From assembly GCF_001487165.1 (NCBI RefSeq), contig NZ_LN913006.1, positions 3,276,045-3,340,044 on the forward strand: a stretch of 64,000 nucleotides of DNA, read 5' to 3'. Position 1 is the first letter of the stretch; the number at the start of each line of letters is the position of its first letter. A program made the translations under genes and the position numbers. The DNA comes from Blautia massiliensis (ex Durand et al. 2017). Its GTDB lineage: Bacteria > Bacillota > Clostridia > Lachnospirales > Lachnospiraceae. The notes under the pieces were generated by a model. That model was not told the DNA's origin and did not search any database. It worked only from the letters and a program-made list of their open reading frames with translations. Of the stretch, positions 36,554-46,047 are shown piece by piece.

Positions 36554-38249
36554 TCCGTTCAAAAAAAATTTGCGTTTTGGTTTGGGAATTGTTTTTACTG
36601 TAATTGAGGGCATACTGTCTGCTTGTGTTTATATGACCCTCTATATGTTGATTGATATGCTTATTCATAATGATGTTACCAGTCAAAACTTACTTAATCT
36701 TACGTTATTGATTATTGGAATTTTTTTGGTACGACTTGTTATGTATGGTTTTGGATATACGCAGGGGCAAATCGGCGGTGGTGCGATATCAAAACAAATA
36801 CGGCTTTATCTTGGAGATAAGTTTAAGAAAATTCCGCTTGCAAGGTTTACAGAGGGACAGGTAGGTGCTTATGTAAATACGATGACAAGTGATGTAAAAG
36901 GGTATGAGCAGATATTAACGCATAAAATCGGAAATCTTGTAAAGAATATCTCTCTTTCGGTAATGTTGATTGTGTTTTTATGCTATTTATATCTCCCCGC
37001 AGGGTTGATTTTGATTGCGGTAAGTTTGCTGTTCATACCTAATTTGTGGCTATCTTTTCGGATTGTAAAAAAATATGGAACAGCAAGAAATAAAATATGT
37101 GCAGAAGCCGTCAGCAGTATCGTGGAATACATAACGGGAATACAAACTCTGCGAGTTTACAATATGAGTGGAGTTAAGAATGAAACGACAACGAGTGTTC
37201 TGAAAAATTACAGTTATATAAGTTATAAATATGAAGCTATGGGTATTCCCGTTGCATTTAGTTTCAGTATTCTTAATTGGCTTTCCCTTCCCGTGGTAAT
37301 GTTAGTGGCATCGAAACCGTGGCTTGCAGGAACATTGGCAGGAGTTGATTATCTAATGGTTTGTATGATGCCTATGCTGCTTGCGAAAATGTATATGACA
37401 ATTTCAATAGACTTGTTCGGCTATAAAAATATGATGATTTCAAAGCGAAATATTCAGAAAGTCGTAGATGAGCCAGAAGAACATGGAACTATGGAAAAAT
37501 TCAATCCGACAACCCATGAAATTTGCTTTAGGGATGTGCAATTTTCCTATGTTCAGGGAGAGCCTGTTTTGAAAGGAATAAACTTTTGTGCTGAAAATCA
37601 GAAACTTACTGCGATTGTCGGGGACTCTGGCTCTGGAAAATCTACTATCCTAAATCTGATTTCAAAATATTATAACGCAGATGCGGGAGAAATTTCTATC
37701 GGAGGATATGCTATAAATGATACCGCAGCGGAGCGAGTATTAGAAGAAATTTCAACGGTAGACCAAGATGTATTTTTGTTCGATGATACTGTTCGTGAGA
37801 ATATACGGCACGCCCGCCCAGATGCAACGGATGAAGAAATTGAAGCTGCCTGCAAAGAAGCAAATTGCGATGAATTTATCCGCAAAATGGAAATGGGATA
37901 TGATACGCCGATTGGCGAAAACGGCAATCTTTTATCAGGCGGAGAACGGCAACGGCTTTCCATTGCCCGTGCAATATTGAAGAATAGCCCTATATTACTT
38001 CTTGATGAAGCGACGGCATCACTGGATATTGAAAATGAACTGGCTGTAAAGCAAGCGATTAGTAATCTCCTGAAAAAGAAAAAAACTGTTGTAATGATTG
38101 CTCATACTCTGTCCATTGTAAAAAATGCCGACCAAATATTAGTGGTATCAGGTGGGCGGATTATTGAGCATGGAACACATGAGGAGCTTTTGAAAAAAGA
38201 TAATAAATACACCGCTATGTGGAATGCAGAACAGAAGTTGTCTGCGTAG
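36540..38249 (+). CDS. Exporter-fold ABC half-transporter, second of a pair
   Basis: 569 residues: membrane domain (about 15-310), ATPase with Walker A GDSGSGKST, signature LSGGERQRLSIARA, Walker B LLLDEATASLD, and the H-loop IAHTLS. Start ATG at 36540 has AAAGGAGC 8 bases upstream within the preceding gene, giving coupled translation and a 1:1 partner. Last gene of the AraC/ECF/ABC cargo operon. Confidence 0.9.
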   Translation: MRANNPFKKNLRFGLGIVFTVIEGILSACVYMTLYMLIDMLIHNDVTSQNLLNLTLLIIGIFLVRLVMYGFGYTQGQIGGGAISKQIRLYLGDKFKKIPLARFTEGQVGAYVNTMTSDVKGYEQILTHKIGNLVKNISLSVMLIVFLCYLYLPAGLILIAVSLLFIPNLWLSFRIVKKYGTARNKICAEAVSSIVEYITGIQTLRVYNMSGVKNETTTSVLKNYSYISYKYEAMGIPVAFSFSILNWLSLPVVMLVASKPWLAGTLAGVDYLMVCMMPMLLAKMYMTISIDLFGYKNMMISKRNIQKVVDEPEEHGTMEKFNPTTHEICFRDVQFSYVQGEPVLKGINFCAENQKLTAIVGDSGSGKSTILNLISKYYNADAGEISIGGYAINDTAAERVLEEISTVDQDVFLFDDTVRENIRHARPDATDEEIEAACKEANCDEFIRKMEMGYDTPIGENGNLLSGGERQRLSIARAILKNSPILLLDEATASLDIENELAVKQAISNLLKKKKTVVMIAHTLSIVKNADQILVVSGGRIIEHGTHEELLKKDNKYTAMWNAEQKLSA

Positions 38250-38405
38250 AGGTCTTACAAAAAATACAACGATTTAATTGAAGCATGAATAGGCAGGACA
38301 AGCTCACCGAATAAAAAAAACGGCGCTTTCGGTGGGCGGTTTTGCTATGCCCAAATGAACAAGCTACTCCCCCAGACCCGTTTTTAGAGTTTGGAGGGAT
38401 TTTTT

Positions 38406-38528
38406 ATGTGTTGGTCTGGAATTACCGCATCGTTACTTATACGAAACGGTAGTTTTTTACATAGCCTCATGAATAACCTGTTAAAAAAATTCTGGCTTCT
38501 GCGAGGGGGCTTTCCACTCCAAATATAG
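38406..38528 (+). CDS. Possible 40-residue leader peptide
   Basis: ATG at 38406 follows GGAGG (38393-38397) at usable distance and encodes a 40-residue peptide starting MCWSGITASLL and ending in a hydrophobic/basic segment. The start lies between arms of a CCAGACC/GGTCTGG inverted repeat, as in translational attenuators. No homology is recognised; it may be chance. Confidence 0.3.
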   Translation: MCWSGITASLLIRNGSFLHSLMNNLLKKFWLLRGGFPLQI

Positions 38529-38568
38529 AAGTCAAATCTCTACATAAAAGAACTATAACAACTATGAG

Positions 38569-38599
38569 CCGCAAGGGTATGACAGCCTTTGCGGTTTTT
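38569..38599 (+). terminator. Terminator upstream of the sigma-like remnant
   Basis: CCGCAAGG (38569-38576) pairs with CCTTTGCGG (38586-38594), one mismatch, then five T. Confidence 0.7.
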
Positions 38600-38711
38600 C
38601 TTTTGTCGTTTTTTGCAGGAATACGCCGCAGGGCTGTTTCTGATGCCCGTTGTCGATCTCCACCTCTCGATCTGGATTTTTTCAAAAAATTCAGATTGGA
38701 GGTAACGGATT

Positions 38712-39140
38712 ATGGCTTACAACAAAGCCAAAGAAGAACGGAAATGGCGGCTCTGGAAAGAAGCTGAAGAAAAGAAACTGCGGAGCTTGGGTGTCAGTGA
38801 GGATGCCATCGAACAGCTCCATACCCACGATTGGGCTATCTTCAATTCCGACAGGCGGTACTACGAAAAATTGCAGGATGTAGGTACATACCTTGAGGAA
38901 GTTGCAGAGGATACAACACAGCCCGAAACAAAGACGGTGGATGACTTCTTGGACAGCATTGAAAATCAAGAGCTTTATCAGTTCTTGATTAAGGTGGACA
39001 GGCTTACTCTGCAAACTGTTTTATTACAGCTTCAAGGCTTTTCCGTGCCAGAGATAGCAAAAATGCTTACGTTCTTCATGTACTCTTGTTGTGATTTCAT
39101 TGTTTTTTATCGTATAATATGGATGCTGGAGGTGGTTTGG
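38712..39140 (+). pseudogene. Sigma-70-like element regulator, 3' end lost
   Basis: The first about 119 codons encode a protein I associate with Tn1549-like elements (AYNKAKEERKWRLWKEAEEK, then FLDSIENQELYQFLIKVDRL and LLQLQGFSVPEIAKML), a small sigma-region-4-like helix-turn-helix regulator. After AKML (about 39069) the sequence turns hydrophobic and unrelated, with no stop before the response regulator at 39141, so the recognition helix is missing. A GGAGG site precedes the ATG, so a read-through fusion protein of 367 residues is formally possible. Confidence 0.75.
39089..39118 (+). promoter_or_regulatory. Putative promoter of the two-component/ABC module
   Basis: TTGTGA (39089-39094), 18-base spacer, perfect TATAAT (39113-39118), ending 23 bases before the response regulator ATG. 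It lies inside the hydrophobic segment that follows the sigma truncation, meaning that segment is really upstream DNA of the incoming module. Confidence 0.6.
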
Positions 39141-39815
39141 ATGAAATACAAGATTTTAGTTGTCGATGATGATAAAGAATTGGTGAAAATGCTTTGTAGT
39201 TATTTTAATATGAAACAATATGAAACCATTACGGCTACAGATGGAATGGAAGCATTAAATAAAATGAAAATGAAACCGGATATTATTTTGTTGGATATCA
39301 ATATGCCACGCATGGATGGGATTGAAGTATGTCGTCTGATACGCAGTAAAGTGTTATGTCCAATTTTATTTCTGACAGCAAGAGTTGACGAAGATGATAA
39401 AATTAATGGGTTGCTTTCAGGTGGGGATGATTATATTACGAAACCATTTAGTCTTCGGGAGTTGGAAGCAAGGATTGTCACAAACATAAAGAGAGAAGAA
39501 AGGCATCAACAAAAAACGGAATACCGTTTCATGGATGAAATGCTGATTGATTATTCTGAAAAAATAGTAGCTATAGCTGGACACAGGATGGAGTTCACAA
39601 AAATTGAATATCAGATTATTGAATTCTTATCCATGCATCCAGGGCAGGTGTTTGATAAAGAACGTATATATGCACAAGTCTGTGGATATGATGCGGAAGG
39701 GGACAGTAGAACGATAACGGAATTAGTACGGCGTATAAGGAAAAAAATAGCGGATTATTCAGAAAAAGAATACATAGAAACTGTATGGGGGATTGGATAC
39801 CGATGGAAAAAATAA
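39141..39815 (+). CDS. OmpR-family response regulator
   Basis: 224 residues. Receiver domain with acidic pocket (VVDDD), phosphoacceptor Asp in LLDINMPRMDG, Thr in FLTARV and Lys in YITKPF; C-terminal winged-helix with the Trp-containing EYIETVWGIGYRWKK end. ATG at 39141 has GGAGGTGG just upstream. Forms a pair with the sensor kinase that overlaps its 3' end and likely controls the ABC permease genes behind. Confidence 0.93.
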   Translation: MKYKILVVDDDKELVKMLCSYFNMKQYETITATDGMEALNKMKMKPDIILLDINMPRMDGIEVCRLIRSKVLCPILFLTARVDEDDKINGLLSGGDDYITKPFSLRELEARIVTNIKREERHQQKTEYRFMDEMLIDYSEKIVAIAGHRMEFTKIEYQIIEFLSMHPGQVFDKERIYAQVCGYDAEGDSRTITELVRRIRKKIADYSEKEYIETVWGIGYRWKK

Positions 39816-40981
39816 GAAACTTGTCACTGAAAAAAACAATTCTGCTTTATTTTGTGATCAGCTTAACGGCAGCATTTCTGTTATCTGGATTTACAGTTCA
39901 TTTTGCAGGAAATATGCAGAATAAAATATGGGAAAAATATATTGATTATGCAGATTATACGGACGTGTTTCAGCAATATGGAAAGAAATACGAGATTGAG
40001 ATATCAAGACCTAATCAATCGCAGATGAATCGTTTGGACTATCATCTTTCGGAAATGTGTGACTTTATGGAAACATATTCGGTACTGATTTTTTCGATTG
40101 TTGGGAGTGTTGTTGCGGTATTCTTTTTTTATAAAAATAAGTTAAAGACACCTCTACAGGAACTAAAAGATGCCTCACAAATGATTGCAGATAATGAACT
40201 GGATTTTCATGTGTCCTATGAAAATAAAGATGAGATGGGAACTTTGTGTAAAGAATTTGAAATGATGCGAAGTGATTTAGCAGATAACAACAGAAAGATG
40301 TGGCGAATGATTGATGACGAGAAGGCTTTGCGGAATGCAATTGCACATGATATACGTTCTCCACTTTCCATATTGCGTGGGTATCAGGAAATGCTCTTAG
40401 AGTTTGTTTCTGCCGAGAGTATAAAAACAGAGGATGTTATTGATATCTTACAAACAGGCATGTATCAGATTGACCGTATAGAGCATTTCACGGAAAACAT
40501 GAGAAAAATGTCCCATTTAGAACAGAGGGAACTGCAATGCTCAGAGATAGAGTTATCGGAACTGGCAAAAAAGATTGAGGCAGAAGCTGCCATGCTGTCC
40601 AAGAAGGAAAGTAAATTATGTAAGGTAGAAAGAGTGCAGGAACAAAACATTGTGAAAGTGGATGAGGAACTTGTCATGGAAGTGACAGACAACTTACTGG
40701 AAAATGCGGTTCGATATGCACAAAAAAGTATTGCTTTGCAGATAAAGAAAAAGGATGGTTTTCTTATAATTTCTGTTGAAGATGATGGAATAGGATTTGT
40801 GGATACTGAGGAAAAAGTAACAGAGCCATTTTATCATAAGAATCCACAAGATGATTTAAAGCATTTTGGCCTTGGTATGTATATTTCTCGTATTTTCTGT
40901 GAAAAGCATGGAGGAAATTTGAAAATATATAATGCCAGACAAGGCGGTGCTCATGTAGAAGCTCTTTTCAAAGCTGAATAA
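39803..40981 (+). CDS. Sensor histidine kinase
   Basis: 392 residues. Two membrane helices (about 13-33 and 90-110) flank a short extracellular loop of about 55 residues; a HAMP linker follows, then HisKA with the phosphoacceptor in AIAHDIRSPLSILRG and HATPase with NLLENAVRYA, DDGIGF and FGLGMYISRIF. Start inside the response-regulator gene (ATG at 39803) indicates coupling. The short sensor loop is typical of kinases sensing antimicrobial peptides together with an ABC transporter, though the ligand is unknown. Confidence 0.9.
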   Translation: MEKIRNLSLKKTILLYFVISLTAAFLLSGFTVHFAGNMQNKIWEKYIDYADYTDVFQQYGKKYEIEISRPNQSQMNRLDYHLSEMCDFMETYSVLIFSIVGSVVAVFFFYKNKLKTPLQELKDASQMIADNELDFHVSYENKDEMGTLCKEFEMMRSDLADNNRKMWRMIDDEKALRNAIAHDIRSPLSILRGYQEMLLEFVSAESIKTEDVIDILQTGMYQIDRIEHFTENMRKMSHLEQRELQCSEIELSELAKKIEAEAAMLSKKESKLCKVERVQEQNIVKVDEELVMEVTDNLLENAVRYAQKSIALQIKKKDGFLIISVEDDGIGFVDTEEKVTEPFYHKNPQDDLKHFGLGMYISRIFCEKHGGNLKIYNARQGGAHVEALFKAE

Positions 40982-41097
40982 AAATACTTTATAAGGCTGA
41001 AATCGCAAATAAAGTGGTTTTAGTCTTTTTTGTTGTGAATTTATTGAGAATTGATTTGTATGATGTTGTTAAAGAAATAAAGAAAGGAAGAGATACA

Positions 41098-42168
41098 ATG
41101 AAAACAATCATAAAAAGAAGTATACTTGATTATTTAAAGAACCCTGTTTTGTGGATTGGCTTGATTATTATAGTTGCCAGTATGTATCAATGTCTGTCAT
41201 CGTATTTGCAAATTCATTATATCAAACAGAATGAACAGATCACACAAAATGACGTAGCATTGGAAGATGCTGATGTCATGGATGGGTACATTCCCACATC
41301 TGATGATAAAGAAAGAAGAAGGGAGTGGGAAGATACGATCAAAGAGACGTTAATGGACACCTCCAAAAATGGTTTTGGATTTAGCAGGCAGGAAGCAGAT
41401 CATGTAATGAAAGAAATTCAGAATATGGATGTAAAGACTGCTTCTGAGTTTTTGGAATCCCAATATGGCTATTATAATGCAATATATGCTTATGAGGACC
41501 TTGAAATTCATAAGGGGACAGCAGAAGAAATCAATCATTATATCGAGCGGAAATTATCCGAACATTCTTTTTCCTGGTACTTTGCCAAAAAATTTACGGA
41601 TTTTGCAGGATTGCATATGGCCTTTTTTGCAACAGTCTTGCTATCATTTTTATTTATTCAGGATACACGAAAAAGTACCTATGAATTGTTACATACAAAG
41701 CCTGTTACGGCAGTCCAATATATATGTGGGAAAGTAATAAGCGGATTCATTAGTATGCTGGGAGTATTAGTGATTTTGAATGTTATATTCTTTATGCTGT
41801 GTTTGAAAACGTCTTTAGAATCGGGCTTTCCAGTAACACCAATTGATTTTTGCGTGAATTCTCTGATCTATATTATTCCGAATCTTTTGATGATATGTTG
41901 TGTCTATACAATTACAGCAGTAATATTTAAAAATCCGCTTCCGGCAGCACCAATCTTGTTTTTACACATTATATATTCAAATATGCTGACCATGAAGAAT
42001 GATATTTATTATATGAGACCGTTCTCTATTATGGTGCGATTCCCTGGCAGATTTTTTGAAACACATGTAGCCAAAATGTCAAACATAAATCAGATTATTC
42101 TTGTAATTTCATCAGTTATATTAGTATGTATTTCTGTTACAATCTGGAAAAGGAGGAGGGTTCATTGA
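41098..42168 (+). CDS. ABC-2-type membrane permease, large extracellular loop
   Basis: 356 residues. One N-terminal helix (NPVLWIGLIIIVASMYQ), then a hydrophilic region of about 150 residues, then five to six helices, ending RRR. The layout resembles ABC-2 permeases of the lantibiotic-immunity or multidrug type. ATG 41098 follows AAAGGAAGAG; the open frame from 41014 is longer but starts without a site. It overlaps the next permease by 4 bases. Confidence 0.8.
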   Translation: MKTIIKRSILDYLKNPVLWIGLIIIVASMYQCLSSYLQIHYIKQNEQITQNDVALEDADVMDGYIPTSDDKERRREWEDTIKETLMDTSKNGFGFSRQEADHVMKEIQNMDVKTASEFLESQYGYYNAIYAYEDLEIHKGTAEEINHYIERKLSEHSFSWYFAKKFTDFAGLHMAFFATVLLSFLFIQDTRKSTYELLHTKPVTAVQYICGKVISGFISMLGVLVILNVIFFMLCLKTSLESGFPVTPIDFCVNSLIYIIPNLLMICCVYTITAVIFKNPLPAAPILFLHIIYSNMLTMKNDIYYMRPFSIMVRFPGRFFETHVAKMSNINQIILVISSVILVCISVTIWKRRRVH

Positions 42169-42821
42169 AAACGGAACTAAAAAACTGCCTGTCGTTATAT
42201 AAGATTTTTTATTCATGTGCATTTATACTGATATTGTGTGCTATTCATCCGATTATATACTATGAAGAAATCGGTTCAGCGATTCAGTCGCCAATAGCAT
42301 TTTTAACAATTATTTTTTGTAGTGACACATATTTGATGGAAGTAAAAAGTAAGCGTGCCGATGTATTTCATTTGTATGATCAAAAAAAGCAGTTAAAAGT
42401 AATATCGCAGAGAGTGGGCGTTCAAATATTATATTTATTAATACTTTCCTGTGTTGGATATGTTTTGTTTTTCTGGCAAAAACCGGGCAGTGTAAACGAA
42501 GGCATTTCGGGTATTCAGATATTTCTTTTATATTTCATTGCAATGTTTGGAACTATCTGGCTTTGGAGTATATGCTCTGTGATTTTGTGTACATTGCTTC
42601 GAAATATGTGGGCAGGTATTGGATGTTTATTTGGAATTGTCATTGGACTTATATCAAAAGCGGGAAGTTCATTTTTCGGAAATCTGGGATTGTTTTCTTT
42701 CAGCTTTTGTGAACCTACTCAATTAATGTCCGAGAGTTGGATTTATGGAACGCTTGTGTCTTTTATAGCGGGGCTGTTTTTATTTGCAGTATTACCAATG
42801 ACTTTAAAGAAAAGAGGATAG
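42165..42821 (+). CDS. Second small ABC permease subunit
   Basis: 218-residue protein with six predicted helices and little else. TTG at 42165 is chosen because GGAGGAGGG lies just upstream and it overlaps the previous stop (TTGA). I do not recognise a named family; its place between permease and ATPase implies it is the partner membrane subunit. Confidence 0.75.
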   Translation: MKTELKNCLSLYKIFYSCAFILILCAIHPIIYYEEIGSAIQSPIAFLTIIFCSDTYLMEVKSKRADVFHLYDQKKQLKVISQRVGVQILYLLILSCVGYVLFFWQKPGSVNEGISGIQIFLLYFIAMFGTIWLWSICSVILCTLLRNMWAGIGCLFGIVIGLISKAGSSFFGNLGLFSFSFCEPTQLMSESWIYGTLVSFIAGLFLFAVLPMTLKKRG

Positions 42822-42824
42822 ATT

Positions 42825-43697
42825 ATGAGTATTAGAATAAATGATTTAACAGTTAGATTTAAAAATGGTGTAGTTGCAGTAAATAAGGCATCTCTTGAAA
42901 TACCTAAGGGAATTTACGGACTTTTGGGTGAGAATGGTGCCGGAAAAACCACTTTGATGAGGGTTCTTACAACTGTTTTAAAACAAACGGAAGGAATGGT
43001 TTCCCTTGATGGAATTCTGTATAACGAGGGAAATTATGAGAAAATACAGAAAAAGATTGGTTATCTTCCACAGGAAATCGACTTATATCCGAATCTTACG
43101 GTGAAAGAATGTCTTGTATATATGGGGGGACTGTCAGGAGTAGCCAGAAATGACCTCGAACAAAGAATTACCTATTATCTGGAAAAGACTTCTCTTACAG
43201 AGCATCAGAATAAAAAAATGCGGCAATTATCTGGTGGTATGAAGAGACGTGTCGGACTCATACAGGCACTTCTTAATAATCCGGATTTTTTGATTATTGA
43301 TGAACCTACCACCGGGTTAGATCCGGAAGAAAGAATCAGGATCCGCAATCTTTTGGTTGATTTTTCAAAGGATAGAACTGTGCTGTTTTCCACTCATGTA
43401 GTAGAAGATTTAGCAGCAACCTGTACACAGCTTGCCATTATGAAAAAGGGAAGTTTTTTATATTCTGGAAGCGTGAGTGGGTTGCTGGAAAATGCAAAGG
43501 GCTGTGTTTGGAATTGTACGGTACAAAATGCAGAAGAAGCCCGTTTGTTAGAAGCCAATTATTCTATATCATCTAAGCAGTATGTAGAAAATGGAATTCA
43601 TATGAAAGTATTAAGCAAAGGAAAGCCAAATGAGAATTGTGTCCTGGATAATGATATCACTTTGGAAGATGCATATATTTATTTGACGAATAGTTGA
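42825..43697 (+). CDS. ABC transporter ATP-binding protein
   Basis: 290 residues: Walker A GENGAGKTT, Q-loop YLPQEIDLYPNLTVKE, signature LSGGMKRRVGLIQALL, Walker B FLIIDEPTTGLDP, H-loop STHVVEDL, plus a C-terminal domain of about 80 residues. This is the form coupled to ABC-2 permeases. It starts 3 bases after the permease stop. Completes the regulator-kinase-permease-permease-ATPase module. Confidence 0.92.
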   Translation: MSIRINDLTVRFKNGVVAVNKASLEIPKGIYGLLGENGAGKTTLMRVLTTVLKQTEGMVSLDGILYNEGNYEKIQKKIGYLPQEIDLYPNLTVKECLVYMGGLSGVARNDLEQRITYYLEKTSLTEHQNKKMRQLSGGMKRRVGLIQALLNNPDFLIIDEPTTGLDPEERIRIRNLLVDFSKDRTVLFSTHVVEDLAATCTQLAIMKKGSFLYSGSVSGLLENAKGCVWNCTVQNAEEARLLEANYSISSKQYVENGIHMKVLSKGKPNENCVLDNDITLEDAYIYLTNS

Positions 43698-43702
43698 ATA
43701 TA

Positions 43703-43725
43703 ACGGCGGGCAAGTTGCCCGCCGT
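43703..43725. terminator. Perfect hairpin between convergent genes
   Basis: ACGGCGGGCA (43703-43712) and TGCCCGCCGT (43716-43725) with a 3-base loop. No long T-run follows on either side, so termination strength is uncertain, but it sits between the two convergent stop codons. Confidence 0.6.
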
Positions 43726-43734
43726 AAATTATGC

Positions 43735-46047
43735 TTATTTTGTTAAAAGACCGGATAGTTTTTTTCCAATGCAAAATCCAATCTGTGGATATAACTCCTG
43801 AATTTCCTGATATTTTGCTTCAATCATTTCTGGTTCATCAGCCCAGATCTTTTCATATATTTTGAAAGCTCTTTTAAAATGTGTTTTGGCTTGCGGAAGA
43901 TTGGCAGTCATCAGATAAATGGTTCCAAGGGTTTCCTGTACTTTGGCATAATCCAGACAGTCATCGGAATGGTATTCCTTGATGATGCCGGATAATTTTT
44001 GCAATTCAGAGATGCCTCTTTCGGGTTCCTGCTGTTCTGTCAGGAACATTGCATAATTGGCAATCTGAGGTATGCTGTCATTTATATGAAGCAGGTTAAA
44101 TTGGTCAAGCAGTGAGATGCTTTTTTCCATGTGTTCTCTTGCAAGATCGGGATAACCGTTCATGCGGTAAAGTCCTCCAAGATTGGCATGAAGGTTAGAA
44201 ACGAGGCGAGCATTGTCAGCAGTGATATTTTCTATCTGGGCAAGTGCATCTTTTTCCAGTTTTATTGCTTTTTCAGGTTTGGTTTCAAGGGTTGCCTGAA
44301 AATCCAGTAATAACGCCCGGTCAGAGTTGGTGCCAATGCTTTTTGTCTTTAACAGCACCTTCAGTTCCTGAATGATTCCCTTCATACCTTTGTGATAGTT
44401 ATAGTTATCCATGTATGGAAATGCATTTTCCAGAAAAAGCAGATACTTTGGCATATCATCTTTTTCAATTAATTCTATGATATTTCCGATTGTTTGAAAT
44501 AGCTTTTTATAATAATCTACTTCCATTCCATGCATTAAACATATGTGCTGTAAAGAATCCAGAAACGTGTGACAACTACTTACAGATGGTTTTGTCTCTG
44601 AAAGGGTGATTTCCTGAATCATCGGATGCAGAGAGATAGTGCGACGTGTTGTTGTCTGAACGAAACCAGTCTCAATTAAATCGTTGATTTCATTTAGTGT
44701 GGACAGTTCCAGCCATTTGGCAAATATACGGGCAGAAATACCGGTGGAAGGAAGAAAGCACATATTACACATGATATCCTGCTGTTTAAGAGATAAAGTG
44801 TATAAAGAAAACAGCGTATGGATATGACTATAATAGGTGGCTTTGCTGCTTTGTCCATCTTTGATTATTTTAATTTTATCTTCGTTATGGAAAGATGCTT
44901 TTTCCACCTGAAGTCTTGTTAATAACTGGTCTGGAGTCGAGATTCCATTTTCCAGAAGTTTTGCTGCCAGTTCCACGGCAAAAGTATGAGAGTGAACAGT
45001 TTCGATGATCTTTTCAACTGTTGCACGGTATGCGTCTGCCTCTGAATAAAATGCTGATGCCAGCTGTAAGAGAGCGTTCATATCCTCTATTTCTTTTAAT
45101 GGCAGAGTACAGTATTCATCCAGTTTGCTTCTGGTTGTAAACAAAATCTGGCAGCGATATTTTAATACTACTGACAGAAAGCTGTCCTGTGTGGCAGTGA
45201 CATTAAAATTATCTATGATAAGCAGAGTATCAGATTTCAGGGAACGCAGGAAACGGTTATGTCTTTGAAACCGTTCCTGTTCAGTGCTTTCCGGAAGATC
45301 GTCAATAAAATCCATGTCAGTAATATCCTGATGAAGATTGCCGGTATATTCTACATAAAGGATATTGGTGTATTGCTTTATGTACCGCTTTGCGTAGGCT
45401 TTGGCAAGTTCACTTTTTCCAATTCCGGCGATTCCGCAAAGAAAAACATGACGGTTTTCCTCAAGCATGGTATATAATTCTTCCAGTTCTTTATCTCTTC
45501 CGATAAAATGACGGCATGGTTTCGGAACCTCACTGTCCATAATATAATCCAGCACAATGGGGGATAAAGCGCCTCCGGCGAGCAGCTTCTGATTTTTGGT
45601 ATTACGTTTGATGAATTGGCGTTCCATGCCAAAAGAAATCAGTTTTGCAAGAAACAGCAGTCTTGAACTGGCTGGTTTATATAAGGGAGTCAGATTTTTC
45701 TTTTTCGCATCTGAGATGCTGTCATCCTGAATGAATAAAGTGTAAATATCTTGTATAACCATATTACAGTCAGACATCAGTGGAAGAAGATTCTGGTGGA
45801 TGGTATGGGCTAATTTTTCCTGATTGGATGACTTGGAATAGTAAGCGGATATTTTAGGACTGATTTTAGCCTGACCAGTCATCCAGCGGCAAACCAGACC
45901 GTTGTCCATTGAAAAATCCTGATTTGTCGGATCATCCATAAAATCTTCAAATAATTCGTATAAAAAATCAGGCTGACTCATTTGATTACTTTCGCTGATA
46001 TGATTTTTTAAGCAAGTGCTAATAGAAGAAAAATCGCATCGATTCAA
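43735..46047 (-). CDS. STAND NTPase: NB-ARC-type ATPase with C-terminal TPR repeats
   Basis: 770 residues. N-terminal 170 residues include a possible DNA-binding helix pair (NGLVCRWMTGQAKISP) but no known effector. The STAND core begins at HFIGRDKELEEL (about 180) with P-loop GIAGIGKS (205-212) and Walker B TLLIIDNF (about 285), then a winged-helix stretch and, from about residue 590, TPR-like repeats (ANLGGLYRMNGYPDLAREHM, VQETLGTIYLMTANLPQAK). STAND proteins act as signal-triggered switches in regulation and phage defence. Which role applies here is open. Next to a TA pair and in a mobile context. Confidence 0.85.
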   Translation of the reverse strand: MNRCDFSSISTCLKNHISESNQMSQPDFLYELFEDFMDDPTNQDFSMDNGLVCRWMTGQAKISPKISAYYSKSSNQEKLAHTIHQNLLPLMSDCNMVIQDIYTLFIQDDSISDAKKKNLTPLYKPASSRLLFLAKLISFGMERQFIKRNTKNQKLLAGGALSPIVLDYIMDSEVPKPCRHFIGRDKELEELYTMLEENRHVFLCGIAGIGKSELAKAYAKRYIKQYTNILYVEYTGNLHQDITDMDFIDDLPESTEQERFQRHNRFLRSLKSDTLLIIDNFNVTATQDSFLSVVLKYRCQILFTTRSKLDEYCTLPLKEIEDMNALLQLASAFYSEADAYRATVEKIIETVHSHTFAVELAAKLLENGISTPDQLLTRLQVEKASFHNEDKIKIIKDGQSSKATYYSHIHTLFSLYTLSLKQQDIMCNMCFLPSTGISARIFAKWLELSTLNEINDLIETGFVQTTTRRTISLHPMIQEITLSETKPSVSSCHTFLDSLQHICLMHGMEVDYYKKLFQTIGNIIELIEKDDMPKYLLFLENAFPYMDNYNYHKGMKGIIQELKVLLKTKSIGTNSDRALLLDFQATLETKPEKAIKLEKDALAQIENITADNARLVSNLHANLGGLYRMNGYPDLAREHMEKSISLLDQFNLLHINDSIPQIANYAMFLTEQQEPERGISELQKLSGIIKEYHSDDCLDYAKVQETLGTIYLMTANLPQAKTHFKRAFKIYEKIWADEPEMIEAKYQEIQELYPQIGFCIGKKLSGLLTK

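Larger units (their letters stand above)
38250..38711. other. 462-base gap between ABC genes and the sigma-like remnant
   Basis: Holds a weak CACCGAA/TTCGGTG hairpin (about 38314-38338), a seven-base inverted repeat CCAGACC/GGTCTGG around a short reading frame at 38406, a good terminator at 38569-38599, and the conserved-looking leader and GGAGG of the sigma-like gene. This stretch is element backbone. Confidence 0.5.

Noticed and set aside
38712-39815. 367-residue fusion of sigma-like protein and response regulator as one gene
   Set aside because: The response regulator has its own promoter, ribosome site and ATG; the fusion is read as a product of recombination.
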